This document shows, in pieces, positions 10,994-22,935 of a stretch of 64,000 bases of DNA; the first letter of the stretch is position 1; each line of letters begins with the position of its first letter. Position numbers and translations under genes: made by a program. The notes beneath the pieces are model-generated. The model was not told the origin of the DNA. It was given only the letters and a program-made list of their open reading frames with translations, and ran no database searches. This stretch comes from Corynespora cassiicola (taxonomy: Eukaryota > Ascomycota > Dothideomycetes > Pleosporales > Corynesporascaceae). The stretch is taken from the NCBI GenBank assembly GCA_022059125.1, contig JAEUWY010000023.1, forward strand, positions 1,798,001 through 1,862,000, in the 5' to 3' direction.

Positions 10994-13190
10994 TCAGCCC
11001 ACTTTGCCCTCACTTAGAGGCGTATCGTTCCCACTCGCACTCTCGCTGCCCTCTCTTTTCGTTTCAGCCTTTCTCCACCCTCCAGCCTTTATCGCCCTAA
11101 ACACATCCCCAATCTGTCTCCACCCGTCGATAATGGGGTAGAACCCGACAACAATCAGAGTACCCCAAAGCCAGATGATCGATATCACTAACCACGCGGC
11201 GAAGAAAGATTGGCCAAAAACGTACTTGCTTGCGTACATGGGCAAGGGCCAAAGGACCCAATGGCCCAAGAAAGTCGCGGCAGCCCATATCGTCGCGATC
11301 TTACCCCAGCGCTTGAGCAACGCTTGAGATGGAGCGTCAAGATCTGCCGCGATCTCAATGTCAGCACCGGAGACAACGCTGTTTTGTCGCAGGGAGACTG
11401 GATGTGAAGTCTGGAAAGCGAGACGTTCTTTGCGGAAGTCGGCCCAATCGAAATTTTCGGGCTTGAATAGCGTGATGATTACCGAATATGGCAGCGGAGA
11501 GATTGCGCTCGCCACGGTCCCCCAGACGCAAGGTACCGTCGCACCGGTTGTTTTGATGGTGACGGCACCGTAGAGCGCGTACGCTGATCCAAGCCATGCC
11601 GCGATACCGGTTGCCATGCCGAGCAATGGGGAAATGATTGCAGCTGCTTTGGACTGGCGGCGCCAGAGGATGGTAAAGGAGGTCGGGAAGATCCCAGGGC
11701 AGGTGAGGACGCCGAGCATATACAGCGTCCAGCCCAGATCTACCCCAACGTAATGGAGCATGGTAGAAAAGGCAGAGGCAAACAGTGCGAAGAATATGAC
11801 ACCGTAGTGCGACCAGCGGATCACGTCCTCGTCAGATGCGTTGCGTTTCCAGTAAGTACGATACTGCGAATATCAGATCAAGAAGAATATGATAGATTGG
11901 GGTCAATTACCATATCAAATGAAATAATGGACGAAACTGCAATGACCTGCGCTGAAAGGGTCGAAGTCACAGCCATAAATGTGATGAGCAAGATGCCGGC
12001 GGCACCTCCCTTTCCAGCGATGGTAATGGCAAAGTAGGGCAGAACCAGGCCTCCCGAAACCTCCGTTGAAGTCATTCGCTTGCAAGGTCAGCATATAGAA
12101 TCTCCTGATACCTAATTTGCTTACCCTCGGATATGTAGGGAAAATGGGGTTGTTCTCGAGCCCGAGCACCACCGAACTCGCCAACGTCCCCATGCACCAT
12201 GGAATCGCAAAATATGCAATTCCACCGACTACATAGCCGGGTACCACAGCTTGTGGGCTTGCCGAGAACGCCTTGATGAAGAAGGATGTATCCATGATGA
12301 CGAGCCCAAAATTAGCCGCGATGTGCAGAATTCCAAACAAGATGCCTCCTTTCGAGGTCATTGTCAGATAGGACCCATCTTCATTCCCCGATACTGGATG
12401 CCGCTCTCCAGCAGCCTTCAACAAGCTGTAGAGATTAGAGAGAGATCCAACCTCCTCGAGCGTGAATGCTTTGACGGTAAAGTAACAGAGAATGATGACT
12501 ATGGTAAAAGTGTGCATGTAATCCGTAAGAAATGTCGCTTTGATTCCACCGACGAATGTGTACAGGGCGACACCGACTGGCAAGAGAAATGTCGCTGCAA
12601 TGATGTGCATGCCGGTCATCGCACTGATTGCAGCGCTAGCGCCGAGTAGCATGTTTGCGACAGCGATCAGATTGTTGACCAGACACAGAAACATGTAGAC
12701 GATGTGCGCGGTAGTACCGTATCTGATGCGCACGATTTCAAGTAGCGTATGGGCTTCCGGAATCTTGCGCTTGCACGAAATGCCAAGGACAGCGAAGAAG
12801 ACGATCATAGGCGAACATCCAGCAGCGAACCAAAATGGGCCAGAAACACCGCTTGTGTAGCCCACCAAAGTGGAACCCAACATTGCGGTGGACCATAGCC
12901 ATGAGGAAACGACAGCTGATGAAGTCAAGCCAGTGGTCACGGAACGGTTGGCTGTCATGAACATTTCGGTTTTGCGGTTGTCCTCACCCACAGTACGTTT
13001 CAGCAACTTCGTTACGAACACCATGACTGTGAGACTGTAATTAACTTCTGAAGTATAATGATTGGGTGCTGGGCTTACTGAAGGCGATGACGAGTCCGAT
13101 CACTACCACCACAATGTACCCGACTGCTTGTGAGAGCGGGGGCTGAACCACCACGTCGGATTCGTCTCGAACCATCATACCCAAAGACAT
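10994..13190 (-). CDS. dur3: Urea active transporter DUR3 (solute:sodium symporter family)
   Basis: High-affinity urea (and possibly polyamine) proton symporter of the plasma membrane. Four exons: 13190-13079, 13026-12125, 12078-11911 and 11863-10994; introns of 52, 46 and 47 nt; 683 aa. Splice phases join PTYPR to RMTSTEV and ISFDM to YRTYWKR, matching the unbroken family pattern. About 15 hydrophobic helices. Diagnostic segments are VSGPFWFAAG, EAHTLLEIVRIRYG, GGIKATFLTDYMHT, FAIPWCMGT and AVTSTLSAQVIAVSS. A further in-frame ATG lies at 13247; 13190 is preferred because family N-termini are short before PPLSQAVGY. Divergent from the FMN monooxygenase gene; the shared 0.8-kb promoter has GATA sites, consistent with nitrogen control by an AreA-type factor. 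Confidence 0.96.
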
Positions 13191-13988
13191 TTCGAGACGA
13201 TTGTTACGAGATGTGCAATTGATAGGGGTCTTTTTCTCGTATCCCACTTGTGGGGCTGTTCTGCTTAAATTCTGGGGTCGTTAAGTTTTCCAAGGGCGTG
13301 GGTCTTGGACCTATGAGCACACCATCTTGGCTGAAGATAGCGAAGAAGTAACATTCGGACAAATTCAAGGAGCACCCAATAGTGTTCCATCGAGATCGCT
13401 GAACTGATCATGGCCCCATCCGCGGCTCGGCGCTATGGAGAGATTCCTGATGGCCGTAGATCGGACTATTGGCAAGGACTGCATTCGGGACTACTTTCGG
13501 GGCACATATGTCAATTTGATATGCCGGATGTATATCTCCTGGTCATGGAATGGTTGGATCTTCTCCTGCGCAAGGGCGTCATATGCATGATTTTTGGACA
13601 CCTTCAGAGCCCTGATGACAATGATTGGCTCGACATCCCCAAATTCTTGATAGACACAGTCAGAGTGATTGGATACTTTGGGCTGATTCGATCCGGGCGC
13701 ATTGCGTGCCCCGAGAGGTGAGCACCTGGAAGACCTGATCGTCAAAGCACGCCAACAACGCTAACCCGATTTGGTTTAAATAGTGAACGCTATTAGGATC
13801 ACGACACAGCTCCCACAGATGTTGCAATTGATCTGCACACTCGCTGCAGCATGTGCAAGGGTACATTACGGAGCTTAACTGGTCCTCTCCCGCAATATTG
13901 GCCTCGCAATCTTTGACATCGGAATTCTTCGGAAATTCGGAACGCGTTCATTTATATCTTTCGAAGTCGAACATCAGATATATCAGAC
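13191..13988. promoter_or_regulatory. Divergent promoter of dur3 and the FMN monooxygenase, with GATA sites
   Basis: Carries TGATAG at 13220-13225, AGATAG at 13335-13340 and TGATAG at 13648-13653, all fitting the HGATAR consensus bound by AreA/NIT2 nitrogen regulators. A 103-codon open frame at 13410-13721 shows no known motif and is treated as chance. Regulation is inferred from motifs; such hexamers also occur by chance. Confidence 0.4.
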
Positions 13989-15534
13989 ATGACTGGCGAA
14001 AACGCAAGAGATGGAACGGTAAAGAAGTCGCTCATCCTCAATGCATTTGTCGAGATGTGCTCTGGCCATCAGTCGCCCGGCCTATGGCGTCACCCTGATG
14101 ATCACTCCGCCGAGTTCAATTCTGTCGAGCATTGGGTGGAGCTGGCAAGGTTGCTCGAGTCAGCCAGTTTCCATGGCATCTTCATTGCCGATGTACTGGG
14201 CGGATACGATGTTTACAGAGGTCCCAGGAACCTCGAGCCTGCCATCAAGTCTGCAGCACAGTGGCCAGTGAATGAACCACTGGCCGTCATTCCAGCGATG
14301 GCAGCTGCAACCAAGAATTTGGGCTTCGGGGTGACAGTGGCTACAACTTATGAGCAGCCATATCATCTCGCAAGGAGACTGAGCACAATAGACCACCTCA
14401 CAAAGGGGAGGCTCGGGTGGAACATTGTGACGGGCTATCTAGATTCAGCTGCACGGAACTTGGGACACACTGAGCAGCCTGAACACGATGAGAGGTAGTG
14501 GAAAAGTTGGCATCACACGGGGACTGAGCTTACATGGTCAGATATGCAATCGCAGAGGAATACATGCAAGTCATGTACAAGCTCTTCGAATCGTCGTGGC
14601 GGGATGACGCCGTTGTTCTCGACCGGACAAGGGGCATCTATACAGAGCCTTCGAGGGTTCGAGAAATCCATCACAAAGGAAAATACTACACCGTCCCGGG
14701 CCCTCACATCTGCCAACCGTCACCGCAGCGAACTCCTCTGCTGTTACAGGCGGGGACGTCCAAAGCCGGAAAAACGTTTGCGGCACAACACGCCGAGGCC
14801 ATCTTCGTTGGTGGCCACAGTCCTTCGGTCATTGCAAAGAACATTGCCGAAGTAAGAGCATTGGCGAAGGAGTTTGGCCGTAGGCCCGAAGACGTCAAGT
14901 TTCTGGCCATGATCTGTCCGATTATCGGAAGAACTGAAGAAGAAGCGAGGCAGAAATACGAGGAGTACGCCCAGTATGGAGACACAGATGGCGCATTGGC
15001 TTTGTTCGGTGGCTGGACAGGCATTGATCTCGCGGTATACGACGACGATGAGGAGCTGCGACACGTCGAATCGAACGCGATCAGGTGTGTCTCTGCTGAT
15101 GTTGAAAACTGGCATTGCTGACTGTAAACAGATCGGCAGTCGAAGCTTGGTCTAAATCACTGCCGGGGGTCGACAAATGGACAAAGACAACAGTTGCCAA
15201 GCACCTTGCTATCGGCGGCCTGGGTGCTACTACCGTCGGCACCGCGGGGCAAGTTGCCGACGAGTTTGAGCGGTGGGTCAGGGAAGCCGATGTGGACGGG
15301 TTCAACATTGCATACGCAATCAAGCCAGGCACCTTCGTCGATGCGATTGAGCTGCTGATCCCGGAGCTGCGAAAGCGCGGCTTATTCTGGGAAGGGTACG
15401 AGGTTGACGGCGGGACATATCGCGAGAACTTCTACCGCAGCAAGGGTCAGTCTGGGCCGTTGCCGGAGCACATTGCGAGCCAGTACCGATGGCGGGCTGG
15501 TGTGGATGCCGAGAATGCTAGCATACCTTTGTGA
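13989..15534 (+). CDS. FMN-dependent monooxygenase, NtaA/SnaA/DmoA type (luciferase-like)
   Basis: TIM-barrel flavin monooxygenase using reduced FMN from a separate reductase; relatives oxidise nitrilotriacetate, dimethyl sulfide or similar small molecules. Exons are 13989-14494, 14542-15084 and 15132-15534, with two 47-nt introns; both junctions rebuild an AG|A arginine codon. 483 aa. Family hallmarks: FHGIFIADVLG near residue 60, TYEQPYHLARRLSTIDHLT, GRLGWNIVTG, EHDERYAIAEEYMQVMYKL, PGPHICQPSPQRTPLLLQAG, then AEAIFVGG and the C-terminal GTFVDAIELLIPELRKRG. No signal peptide, so cytosolic or peroxisomal. Being divergent from dur3 suggests a role in nitrogen-source catabolism, but the substrate cannot be read from sequence. 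Confidence 0.93.
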
Positions 15535-16881
15535 GGGACAAGAGTGATTGAGTGTCGTGTGTGAGCTGAAGGCATGAGGGTTGGTTTTCGAGAGTAGGAA
15601 CATGCTGCCCTCGCACCTTATGGATGCGTTGATTATGTAACCCACACTTTCCCCCTGTGCTGTGAGCAAAAGTGCCGGTAGCCAGCACACTCGCAGGCCC
15701 CAAAACAGCGAGAAGGTTAGAGTTCTGGGGTTCGAGAGCTGCGTTACAGGCGTAAATATGCAGTTTGGTACGACAGCGAGACTGAAGTTGGCAGTCCGGC
15801 ACCTGGTCAAGCCTCGGCTCATCCGGGACCAAGTATGTGCAGCAAATGCACGAGAGATTGCCTCAATGAGTGCAGTACAAACCATATGAGCCCACGGAAA
15901 TCGACTAAAAACGTACTTTGTGACGCGGAAGCCCCGAGGTTCTTGACCTGGACGATACTTTTCAAAGCCGGTATGCCCCCCTCAGGCGTCCTCCGATTCC
16001 TCGGGGCACAGGAGACGGTCGTTGTACGTCGATCTCATCAGTGGGCACCCTGCCATGATGCTGGAGACCCGAATGGAGTCGACGATATTCGTGCTCCCAG
16101 CAAAGTCCAGGTATCGCGCACATTTTCTTGGCCTGTGACCAGGTGTTTCGGCTGGATCCGGCGGCCACGGATGGGAGACTCGACGGTCTAGTCTTGGGGC
16201 GGCTTAGCGCCCGCCAACCCGTTTTGCGTCCGTCTGACGATCTCCCTTCCCACTCCACCATTGCCGTCAAGCCTTCCCCAAGTTCTGACCAGTCCCCCCC
16301 CAAGCCGTTGCCATCCCACGGACACCGTTCATCCGGTTCTCGGGCTGCCTTCTCACCAGTGCTCTCTTCTAGTCGTGCAACGCGGGGACTTTGTTTCAAC
16401 GCCCGTGCCTCCGGCTACCAGGATCCTATCATGGACACATTTTTGGTTTCGCCTCGCCGTACCCTGCGTTTTAGCTCTGCTCTTTTTTCGGTACATTGAT
16501 TGTGCGACACTCATGCAACAATTCAAGTGGTTCTTCTCCACATCTACGCCCCTCGTGATCCACGATGGCGCGTCCTCCAAATACCCCCTCTGCCCGTCTG
16601 GCATCCCCTTTTGCAGCTTTGGCTATCGTAGAGGTACATCTCGCAACCTCTACAGGCTTTGTGCTCTTTTCCCTTCCTCTCTTGCAGCGTTAATTTTGTG
16701 CTATTCCCCATGCACAAAGCATCTCGTCCTATCTTTGCATCGTAATTCAGTCTTCACCATTGGCGCTGGATCGCTGTACCCTTAATATATTAATACCAAA
16801 TCAACACACGTGCATCACGCCTACATCTCAACACGTTCATCTTGATAAGATCCGCTGGAGTAGGAAATTGAGGTCGTCAGA
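15535..16881. other. Intergenic region with S41 peptidase promoter
   Basis: No gene recognised in 1.35 kb. Pyrimidine-rich runs fill 16240-16800. A TTAATATATTAA palindrome at 16782-16793, about 90 bp before the next start codon, is a likely TATA element. A 174-codon open frame at 16261-16785 lies in this low-complexity promoter DNA and looks spurious. Confidence 0.4.
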
Positions 16882-19436
16882 ATGCATCCGTCTCTTCTCC
16901 TCGTTGGCGCCTCGCTCGGCCTGGCATCAGCCCGACAGAACCCGTGGATGTATGGTGTGCCGCAAGCCCCTGACGCCGATTTGGACCTCCCCGAAGTTGC
17001 CGATGTCGACGCCGCAGCGGTATTAGCGGCGAGCAACGTGACGAATACGACACAACCTCAGCCCACGGGTGGCTCGTCAGATGGATCTGGGGGCGCCGAA
17101 CCATGTGCAGTGGTCAGCAGTGCAATCGCCGCCGCCCCCACGGGCGCTCGCAAAGTAATCCCAGCTGAGCTTGGGATGAAGTGTTTGGAATCGGTCCCAT
17201 TGGATAGAGAAGGCAACGTGAAGCTGATTGACGATCTGAAGCTGTATGTCCAGTGGCAATCCAACATTGCCTACCTGAAGAACCCCCCGGCAGACTATAC
17301 TGAGGATCCGGTCGACATGATTGGAGAGATGGAAAGCATGCAAAAGCAACTTGCGTCTGGAGGATTTGCAAACGAATACGAGTTCCAATCACAGCTCATG
17401 ACGCTGTTTTCTCGAGCCTACGACAACCATCTGGCGTGGCAGCCGGATATCATGGCAGGCGTTATGCAATTTCAACGGCCACCTGGCACAGAGCTGGTGT
17501 CGGTATCCGCCGATGGCATGTCGCTCCCCGAGATCTATGCCTACCGCGACTTGGAGCTGGCCAAGAATGACAGCTCGTTCCAGCCCTCGCCGGTCCGTAC
17601 CATCAACGGTCAGGGAGTGGATGAGTACCTGGAAACAGTCGCTGTCCAAGCCGACTTCCACGATGCAGACACGCGATGGAATGCCCTTTTTCCCAGCCAA
17701 GCCCTGATTGCATCTGGTACCACCTATTTGGGATCGTTCCGAACGGGAAAATATGTTGGCCCGAATACTACAATGTCGTTTGCTAATGGAACCACCATGT
17801 CGAAGACAAATTTGGCCGTCGTCTTTGGAAACTTTAGTGGAGTCGACAGCGGAGAGACCTTCTTTCAAAAGTTTTGCACTGGACCTCCGCCGCAACAGCC
17901 AGAGCAGCAGCAGCCATCAACGCCTCCCCCTAACTCGACCGAACCCCCGCCGCCCGAACCAGAGCCTTCCATGGTCGGGTATCCGAAGCCAGTCTTGCTG
18001 AACCCGAACTTGTCGCTCGGTGGATTCCATCTCGAGGGATCCGGCTATGAGGTAAGTAGAAAGCTTCAGTGGAGTGTTCGCAGCGCTGACCATGGCAGGA
18101 CGTCGCCGTTTTGAGCATACCATCCTACGAGTCGCCCGATGTTCAGGGGTTCCAAAATGTGATGCGCGACTTTATTCGCATGTCTAAACAGGCCAAGAAA
18201 ACAAAACTCATCTTTGACTTGCGCGGAAACGGCGGAGGTAACGCAATTCTGGGCTACGACTCATTCAAGCAGGTGTATCCTCAGGCCGACCAAGTACCTT
18301 TTGGTGGAACCCGATACCGCGCCAACGAAGTGTTGAATGTAGCTGGTCAGATGACCGAGTCCTTCCTTGCAGAGAAAACATATGTGCAGAGCAACGAAAC
18401 AGCATTCAAGGAGGCTTTCATGGGCACTTCGATGAATGACATCTTCCAGTTTACGGTCGGATTCAACTTCAAACTTTCGCTCGATGCGCAGAACCAGGAT
18501 TTCCGAAACTGGGCGCAGCTATTTGGGCCCGAGAAAGCCAATGGTGATTCTTTCACAACTACAACACGATACAACTTTAGCGACGAACTGAGCTATACGT
18601 ATCCTGGCTTCTCCGTCATCGGATTTCTGAATAACACGAACGAAACTTCGACACCACAGCCGTTCCGAGCTGAGGACATGGTCATGGTAAGCGAATTTCG
18701 TGCTGATCCGCCTGTCACACCACTAACCTGTCACAGCTTCACGACGGCATGTGCTCTTCCACATGCGCCATCGTCTCGGAGCTACTCAAGAACCAAGGCG
18801 CCGTCCGTACCATTGCAGTTGGAGGCCGGCCCAAGTACGCCCCCATGCAAGGTGTCGGCGGAACCAAAGGCGCGCAGGTCTGGTCATGGGACGATATCCA
18901 AGTCCGCTCGCAAGTTGTCTATTTGTAAGTTTTACTCTTTATCTATTGCACACGTCACTAACCCCACTAGTCTCGGATCCCCAGAACAACAAGCGCAGTG
19001 GAATCAGTCGGAAGTCGGCCGTACTGCTTTTGCTGAGCAAATGTTCCGCCGCACTGTCTACAGCCAAGGGCGGCCCGCCGGCGGCGTAAATCTCCGCGAC
19101 AATTTGCGCCGCAACGACGCGTCCAAAACACCACTCGAGTTCATATACGAGGCTGCTGATTGCAAAATGTTCTATACAGCGCCCATGATCAATGATGTTA
19201 CGCAGGTGTGGAAAGGTGTCGCAGACCGCATGTTCCGTAATGGCACCAACATGTGCGTCATGGGCTCGACAGGGGACCCGAGCAGTATCTCTGGTGGGGG
19301 TCAAATGAGAAGCGGAAACGTACCGCCACAGAAGGGAGAAGCAGTGAGTAGTGGAGTCTCGCGGTGGGCAGAGATAGAAGGGCGGACGTGGTGGAGTGGA
19401 TTACTTGCTGGATTGGTTTTCATCTTCGTTGTATAA
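16882..19436 (+). CDS. Secreted S41-type (tail-specific protease-like) peptidase
   Basis: Probably a secreted or cell-surface serine peptidase. Exons are 16882-18051, 18099-18686, 18737-18924 and 18971-19436 (introns 47, 50 and 46 nt); 803 aa. A signal peptide (MHPSLLLVGASLGLASA) opens the protein, and Asn-X-Ser/Thr sites are frequent. Residues about 333-360 form a Gln/Pro-rich insert (PPPQQPEQQQPS and PPPPEPEP) before the catalytic half. S41 marks are LIFDLRGNGGGNAILGY and, after intron 2, LHDGMCSSTCAIVSELLKN, where Ser594 in the CSSTC context is the probable nucleophile. The C-terminus ends in a hydrophobic run (WWSGLLAGLVFIFVV) after a small-residue region, as in GPI-anchored proteins. Physiological substrate unknown. 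Confidence 0.88.
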
Positions 19437-19721
19437 AATAGTATCTTGGTAAGAATAGTAATTATGGAGTTTTCTCTGGCGCTCCCGAGACATAAAAGTG
19501 CCCCAAAACTATACAGTGTTTCAGACCGCTCTTGAGTCCCTATAAAACGCCCTCGGCGACTTTTCAAGCCTCAAAGTTTACGGTACCCCGATGACGTGGC
19601 CATAGGGCAGTACTCGCTTTCACCTACAGCCTTTAATCTCTTTTTGTTTACCGCTAAGTCTGCCCACTCTCTAGGCCAAACAACACAACCAAAAATAACA
19701 GCCACGGCCAATTTTGACATC

Positions 19722-20532
19722 ATGGCACCGAATGCCGCAGTGCTGCCTACTCGGGCAACGTTGCAGTAAGCCTACGCGTCCTTCGTTGCTGTCTCACTGA
19801 CACATCAGGCTCCAACCCTTCAAATTCGAGGCTCCTTACCATATAGAATATGTCAAGACTCGGCTTGTCCTGGCAAGATTGGTTCCAGTTGAGCTTGCTC
19901 TGGCAATTCTCCACTTTGCCAACTACCTGCCTGGCATCGCTTTCACTTGGAACTACCCAGTCAAAACACCCACTATGGTGGGATATATGGCTCGCAATGC
20001 CAGGATAAAAGTTTCTCGAGCTTTCCTGCTTGCAAAAGCAATGGGAGTCAAGATCAGAAACCCTAAGCTGGACAGCTTGGAATTCAAGATCGAGACTGGT
20101 GAATGGGCTCAGGGTTCTGGAGAAACTGCCGCGACCTATCATCTCCCACCTATGAGGTGCCTGCTACTACCAGGACCAAGGTTGAGCACAACAGATCCCA
20201 ACAGTCTCCTCAACGGTAAAGAATGGGATATGGCGTTTTGGTTGGTCCAAGGCCGAGGATGCAAGGTCAATCCAGAGGAATCTTACAGCATGATATGGGG
20301 CGACGGCTGGTCAGAGGGCCCTCCGCGTTCAGGAAATGGCGACGGAGCTGTCAAAAGTCTCCGGGAAGGGGGCAGGATCAACTTGGTGGTTACTTCGATG
20401 CGGAACAATGCCCACGGCAGCGATGATCAGAGCCCCACGTGCAATGTGAGAAGGCTTCCCACACGATCGTGGGTATGTACTAACTCAAAGAAGGTCGATC
20501 GCATCAAGGTCATCTTCAGGCACAGATTCTGA
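19722..20532 (+). CDS. Hypothetical protein, conserved-fungal type
   Basis: Function not recognised. Exons are 19722-19765 and 19809-20532, with a short 43-nt intron (gtaagc donor, acatcag acceptor) that keeps frame and yields 255 aa. Residues about 35-55 (LVPVELALAILHFANYLPGIAF) are mildly hydrophobic. The C-terminal half (WLVQGRGCKVNPEESYSMIWG, then GDGAVKSLREGGRINLVV) recalls the beta-rich tail found in many uncharacterised fungal proteins. One further 3' intron near 20440-20480 cannot be excluded because the last 25 residues look less conserved in character. No signal peptide. Confidence 0.55.
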
Positions 20533-20890
20533 GTCGGCCGTTTTCTGGATATCGCGGCGAGAATGGGAGTTGTGGCAAATCTTCGATATTCGGCTCGTGC
20601 CATCTTTGACTGGTCCTTGTGATTTTCGGCGATTCATTCACCCAAGATTCAAGCTATCAGACAGAAGCATGCACACAATGTGAGCCCTTCTGGCTCAGCG
20701 CAACCAAATGTACCCTACCAAATGGACGAATTCAACACACTCGGATATTTTCTCCGATGTTGGATCGAGCTTAGCGTTTTGCCCCGCATGTGCCCCACAT
20801 TGTTGCCGTTGTTACAAACGTACAAATAGAAGTGCTGAGTCGACACCAAGGTCTCAATCGCTCGAGTACCGACATTCGGGTTGTTTGATA
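20533..20890. other. Intergenic region upstream of glyoxalase I
   Basis: No separate gene seen. The glyoxalase reading frame stays open upstream to 20708 but without a convincing start, so this is taken as leader. Confidence 0.4.
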
Positions 20891-21580
20891 ATGTCGGATG
20901 CCAATCCAAACGCACCACCGGGGCCCCATACCCCGGGTGTTCACATAGTGCCCCCTCCCCGCCCTCCGTCGCCAGCAACATCGTCATATCGCCTCAACCA
21001 CCTCATGCTCAGAATCAAAGATCCTCAGAGTAGCATTCGCTTCTATACTGATTGTTTTGGTTTGCACGTCATTTTCATTTTCAATGCAGGCCCTTGGACC
21101 ATCTACTATCTCGGCCCCAGGGAATGTGGTATGCAGGACTTGGGCACAGCAAAGGGATTAATAGAGCTATATCACATTCCCGCAGATAGGGAAACGAGAT
21201 ACGTCAGTGGGAATGAGTACGAGAGCAGTGTCGAAGGATCTCGTTCCGGGCCCGGCGGCGTCGGGTTTGGGCATTTGGGGTTCACCGTGCCAAATGTGGA
21301 GGAGACATTGCAAAGAGTCAGAAGTTTTGGGTACGAGATCATCAAGCCACTGAAAGAGGACGCCGCCAGTACTATGGGCCTTCCGAACGGGATCGTAGAG
21401 GGCGATCATGGAGAAGTTCACGAAGGCTACAAATGGGTGTTCAGGCAGTTGGCATTTGTCAAGGATCCAGACGTGAGTGTTGAGTAGCTATCACACTCGG
21501 TGATGACCTGTTGTCTAACCATACAATAGGGCTATTGGGTTGAGGTTGTGCCACAAATTGTGAAACCTCCAGAGACCTAG
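20891..21580 (+). CDS. GLO1: Glyoxalase I (lactoylglutathione lyase)
   Basis: Isomerises the methylglyoxal-glutathione hemithioacetal to S-lactoylglutathione; cytosolic detoxification. Exons are 20891-21472 and 21530-21580, separated by a 57-nt phase-0 intron (tctaac branch) that rejoins DPD to GYWVEVVPQ, the classic C-terminal motif. 210 aa. The four metal ligands are readable: His37 (RLNHLMLRIKD), Glu92 (LIELYH), His128 (GFGHLGF) and Glu199 (WVEVV). FYTDCFGL and FGYEIIKPLKED are typical. The single-domain length and GHLGF layout differ from the two-domain yeast enzyme. The first 30 residues are a Pro-rich extension. The start is the first ATG preceding the conserved core; upstream in-frame sequence is longer but unlike the family. 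Confidence 0.94.
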
Positions 21581-22935
21581 ATTTTGACCGCCAATCTCGT
21601 GACTTTAGAACAATTTTACGGATCCTAACTAGAATGATTCTTAAACAGGCTGTACTACAAGAATATGAGTCCAAATAAGATTATTATGGCTACCTCAACC
21701 AAAGATGGTGAAAAGATTGCTCTCGATTGTGCGGTGGCATTGCTATAGAGACGAGCAAGCCTCGCGCCAACACGTAAGAAACACACGACATTGTCGCTTC
21801 TCCCGATCCAGAATAGTCGCTCATTAAACTAGCAACTAAACCCTACTGATCAGATGATAGGGTGCTAATTTACGTAAGCCGACGAGTTTTGCGAGACGTT
21901 GTTTACCTCTACTTGTCTGTTGACAACCCACCCAATCCCTTCACACCGATCCGCGCTCTCAAGAAGAAGAACCAAGCACCATTTGACATTATGGACAATT
22001 ACAAAAATGATATTGTCGAATTTGTCAGTAAAGGGTATTAGAACCGAGGCAAATTTCTGCCAAAATATTTAACCACTTTGTACAGTACCCACTTCGAAGT
22101 CCTCGCCGGTGCAGCCCTCGGGAAGCCAAAATCTTTCCATGTTCCTAAGCAAATTCGACGGAACTTGAAGTCCTTCTACCAGGAAATGAAGGGATACTGG
22201 AGGTTCCTTACCCATGACCAGAAAGTTGCCATCCTCCTCTCCATCAGCCCTGTTGATTTTTCACTCTACCTCGAAATCGCTTGTACTCGCAAGATTGAAC
22301 TTTAAGAATACAGCAGATAAAAAGCAGACATAGAAGATTACAAGCTCGATACCATAAAAGTTTTCGCCCGCGCATGCGTCATTGCGGAGTACCTTGCAGA
22401 AGAGACTGCACAGAGATGATCCATCACTGGAAGACCATGGCAGTTTGCCTTGATACCTATGGTCGGAAAGTCTAGGCGAAAGAGGCAATGATGAACATTA
22501 CTCATAGACAAACCGTGATAGCTTTTTCTGTTTAGTAGAATAGAGAAGCAAGACATCCAAACAATACGCATCTTTGTGATGATCCGAGCAGATGATTCTA
22601 GAAGTTAAAGTCAAAACAATCTTGGAAAGAGAAAACAATCCTGTCGCCAAGTATATAAAATAAGGCTTCGGCCTGAAGTTCAAATGTCTTCACCACCAGC
22701 CCTCTAATATCCAAGGCAGTGAATGTTGAATAAGCGGAATTGCCGGAATTCATAAGCTTGCAGCACGGATACAGCTCTTTTAACGCCAAGAAACACCAAA
22801 AAACGTCTTCAAGCCAACGCCTTCACCGTTAATCAAAGGACTGGCCGGTAGGTGCTCACTTAATTGATTCATAAGCCTCCACTGGCACGATTCTCACTAT
22901 CAACACCATAAAGCGCCCGTAAAAAGCACAAAAGC
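21581..22935. other. AT-rich intergenic region
   Basis: About 1.35 kb of AT-rich DNA. A fragment at 22078-22305 (RNLKSFYQEMKGYWRFLTHD) is open but has no start or known motif. A possible tiny first exon at 21990 does not join it in frame. No gene can be supported; a decayed gene is possible. Confidence 0.35.

Noticed and set aside
21990..22305. Possible decayed or two-exon gene in AT-rich DNA
   Set aside because: The candidate exon join is out of frame with the longer downstream frame, and no motif or start is evident.
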